A DNA stretch of 55,575 bases, taken from contig SLKI01000013.1 in assembly GCA_007134695.1 (NCBI GenBank), forward strand, positions 1 to 55,575. Reading direction: 5' to 3'. Below, in pieces: positions 54,550 through 55,575 of this stretch; the stretch's first letter is position 1, and each line of letters starts with the position of its first letter. The stretch is from Balneolaceae bacterium. Its GTDB lineage: Bacteria > Bacteroidota > Rhodothermia > Balneolales > Balneolaceae. Made by a program: the position numbers and the translations under genes. Below the pieces are notes generated by a model. The model had not been told where the DNA came from. It made no database searches and was given only the letters and a program-made list of their open reading frames with translations.

Positions 54550-55575
54550 TCATTCGATATTGAGACTTCTAATCAGTTCATCGGCAAGTTCTCTGGCCTG
54601 CTCCTCGCTTTTCGCTTCAGCATAAACACGCACAACCGGCTCGGTATTGGACTTTCGAAAATGAACCCATCCTTTGTCCAGGTCAATTTTAACACCATCG
54701 GTCGTGTCGGGAGAGTGGTCGGCATATCGTTGAGAGATCGTGGCAAGAAGCTCATCGGCTTCTTTTCCCATCTCTTCGAGAGAGATCTTCTCTTTTATGA
54801 TGCGGTAGGAGGGCAGGGTCGATCGGTAATCCGACGCTTTCAGCCCCCGGTCGGCCAATAACTGGAGCGTCATGGCAATTCCTGCAAGTGCGTCCCGGCC
54901 GTAGTGCAGGTCAGGGTTGATCACCCCGCCGTTACCTTCGCCACCGATCACCGCTTCGACCTCCTGCATCTTCTTGACCACGTTGATTTCGCCGACTGCA
55001 GAACGATAGCATTTCTGATTGTATTTCAGTGTGATGTCATCGGCAGACCGGGAGGAGGATAGGTTGGTGGCTGTTGGCCCGGGTTTGTAAGCCAGCATAA
55101 AATCAAAAGCGGTCACCTGGGTATTTTCTTCACCAAAAAGCTCTCCTTTCTCATCGATCAATGCGAGCCGGTCTGCATCGGGGTCTAGAACGACACCCAG
55201 GTCGCAGTCATGCTCGAGGACAAACTCCCGGATCTCGCTCAGATGCTCCGGCAGCGGCTCCGGATTGTGTGGAAAACGTCCGTCCGGTGTGCAGTGAAGC
55301 TTGTAAACCCGGGCTCCCAGAGATTCCAGTAATGCGGGTACCGCTTCTGAGCCCGCTCCATTGACTGCATCGACAGCCACTTTGAACTTGCGTTCGGCCA
55401 GCTTATCCGGGTGGATATAGGGCAGGTCCAGGATTGCCTGGATGTGGTCGTCTGTTGCGTTTTCAACCAGGATATCCCGGCCGATCTGGTCGAATGCGAC
55501 AAATTCGAACTGCTTCTCTTCTGCGATTCGTCGGACCGTCTCGCCCTGAGCTGCGTCGAGGAACTCACTTTTTTC
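54550..55575 (-). CDS. glmM: phosphoglucosamine mutase, N-terminus outside window
   Basis: The frame is open to the right edge, so the gene continues beyond 55575; 341 residues plus stop are visible. It belongs to the alpha-D-phosphohexomutase family. It has a metal-binding DPDADRLALID segment, the sugar-binding loop GGEGNGGV (GEGNGG rather than the GEMSGH of PMM/PGM or the GEQSGH of typical GlmM), and the C-terminal phosphate-binding FRKSNTEPVVRVYAEA. The GEGNGG version occurs in Bacteroidota and archaeal GlmM-like enzymes (from memory). It would make glucosamine 1-phosphate for peptidoglycan and LPS; phosphomannomutase activity is possible. The active-site serine would be in the missing part. 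Confidence 0.9.
   Translation of the reverse strand, partial: EKSEFLDAAQGETVRRIAEEKQFEFVAFDQIGRDILVENATDDHIQAILDLPYIHPDKLAERKFKVAVDAVNGAGSEAVPALLESLGARVYKLHCTPDGRFPHNPEPLPEHLSEIREFVLEHDCDLGVVLDPDADRLALIDEKGELFGEENTQVTAFDFMLAYKPGPTATNLSSSRSADDITLKYNQKCYRSAVGEINVVKKMQEVEAVIGGEGNGGVINPDLHYGRDALAGIAMTLQLLADRGLKASDYRSTLPSYRIIKEKISLEEMGKEADELLATISQRYADHSPDTTDGVKIDLDKGWVHFRKSNTEPVVRVYAEAKSEEQARELADELIRSLNIE

Overview
The window looks like a chromosomal segment from a moderately halophilic, aerobic, Gram-negative bacterium of the Rhodothermota/Balneolota/Bacteroidota group. The evidence is an alternative complex III (ACIII) operon joined to a caa3-type oxidase with the A2-type YSHPAVY signature (as known from Rhodothermus), a menaquinone methyltransferase, outer-membrane beta-barrel proteins, and many acidic or Ser/Asp/Glu-rich linkers and tails. 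The taxonomic call is an inference from gene content. I saw no tRNA, rRNA, CRISPR array or insertion sequence.

Layout. (1) 1-14141, minus strand: one respiratory operon read from right to left: actA-actB-actC-actD-actE-actF, then a small membrane protein with a transposase-like HTH, a Sco copper chaperone, coxB-coxA-coxC-subunit IV, and a truncated metallo-beta-lactamase-fold gene at the edge. Menaquinol oxidation by ACIII would feed the caa3 oxidase through tethered cytochrome c domains; Sco loads CuA. A CtaM-like DUF420 gene (14766-15359, plus) is divergent from it. (2) 15.8-33.1 kb: housekeeping genes. They are a methyltransferase, a UPF0173 hydrolase, a YciO/Sua5-like protein, phosphofructokinase, a Xer recombinase, a 7TM-HD phosphodiesterase, LigA, a RodZ-like protein, ComF, a membrane protein, a histidine phosphatase, MenG/UbiE, FabZ, PanB, a UDP-GlcNAc 2-epimerase and SurE. 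(3) 33.2-51.0 kb: envelope and polysaccharide functions. They include a lipase-like hydrolase, a YghO-like acetyltransferase, a WlbA/WlbB/WlbC set for a 2,3-diacetamido uronic acid sugar nucleotide, a PPP phosphatase, a Wzc-type tyrosine kinase, a minimal SLBB protein, an unusual sugar transferase with a free-standing paralogue of its N-terminal domain, two beta-barrel proteins and a GT4 glycosyltransferase. (4) 51.1-55.6 kb, minus strand: glmM (partial), yicC, gmk, rpoZ, coaBC.

The most unusual signal is a family of tandem heptanucleotide arrays (units GCTGAAA, GCTCAAA, GGTGAAA) at six places between 13.28 and 32.27 kb. All lie in the same orientation and mostly at gene 3' ends. At two unrelated genes the array is translated into nearly the same C-terminal tail, and at three genes it supplies the stop codon. 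Other points for follow-up are the HTH-membrane fusion in the respiratory operon, the duplicated cytochrome c domain shared by ActE and CoxB, the paired methyltransferase-like domains in the polysaccharide region, and several short direct repeats or hairpins in regulatory gaps.
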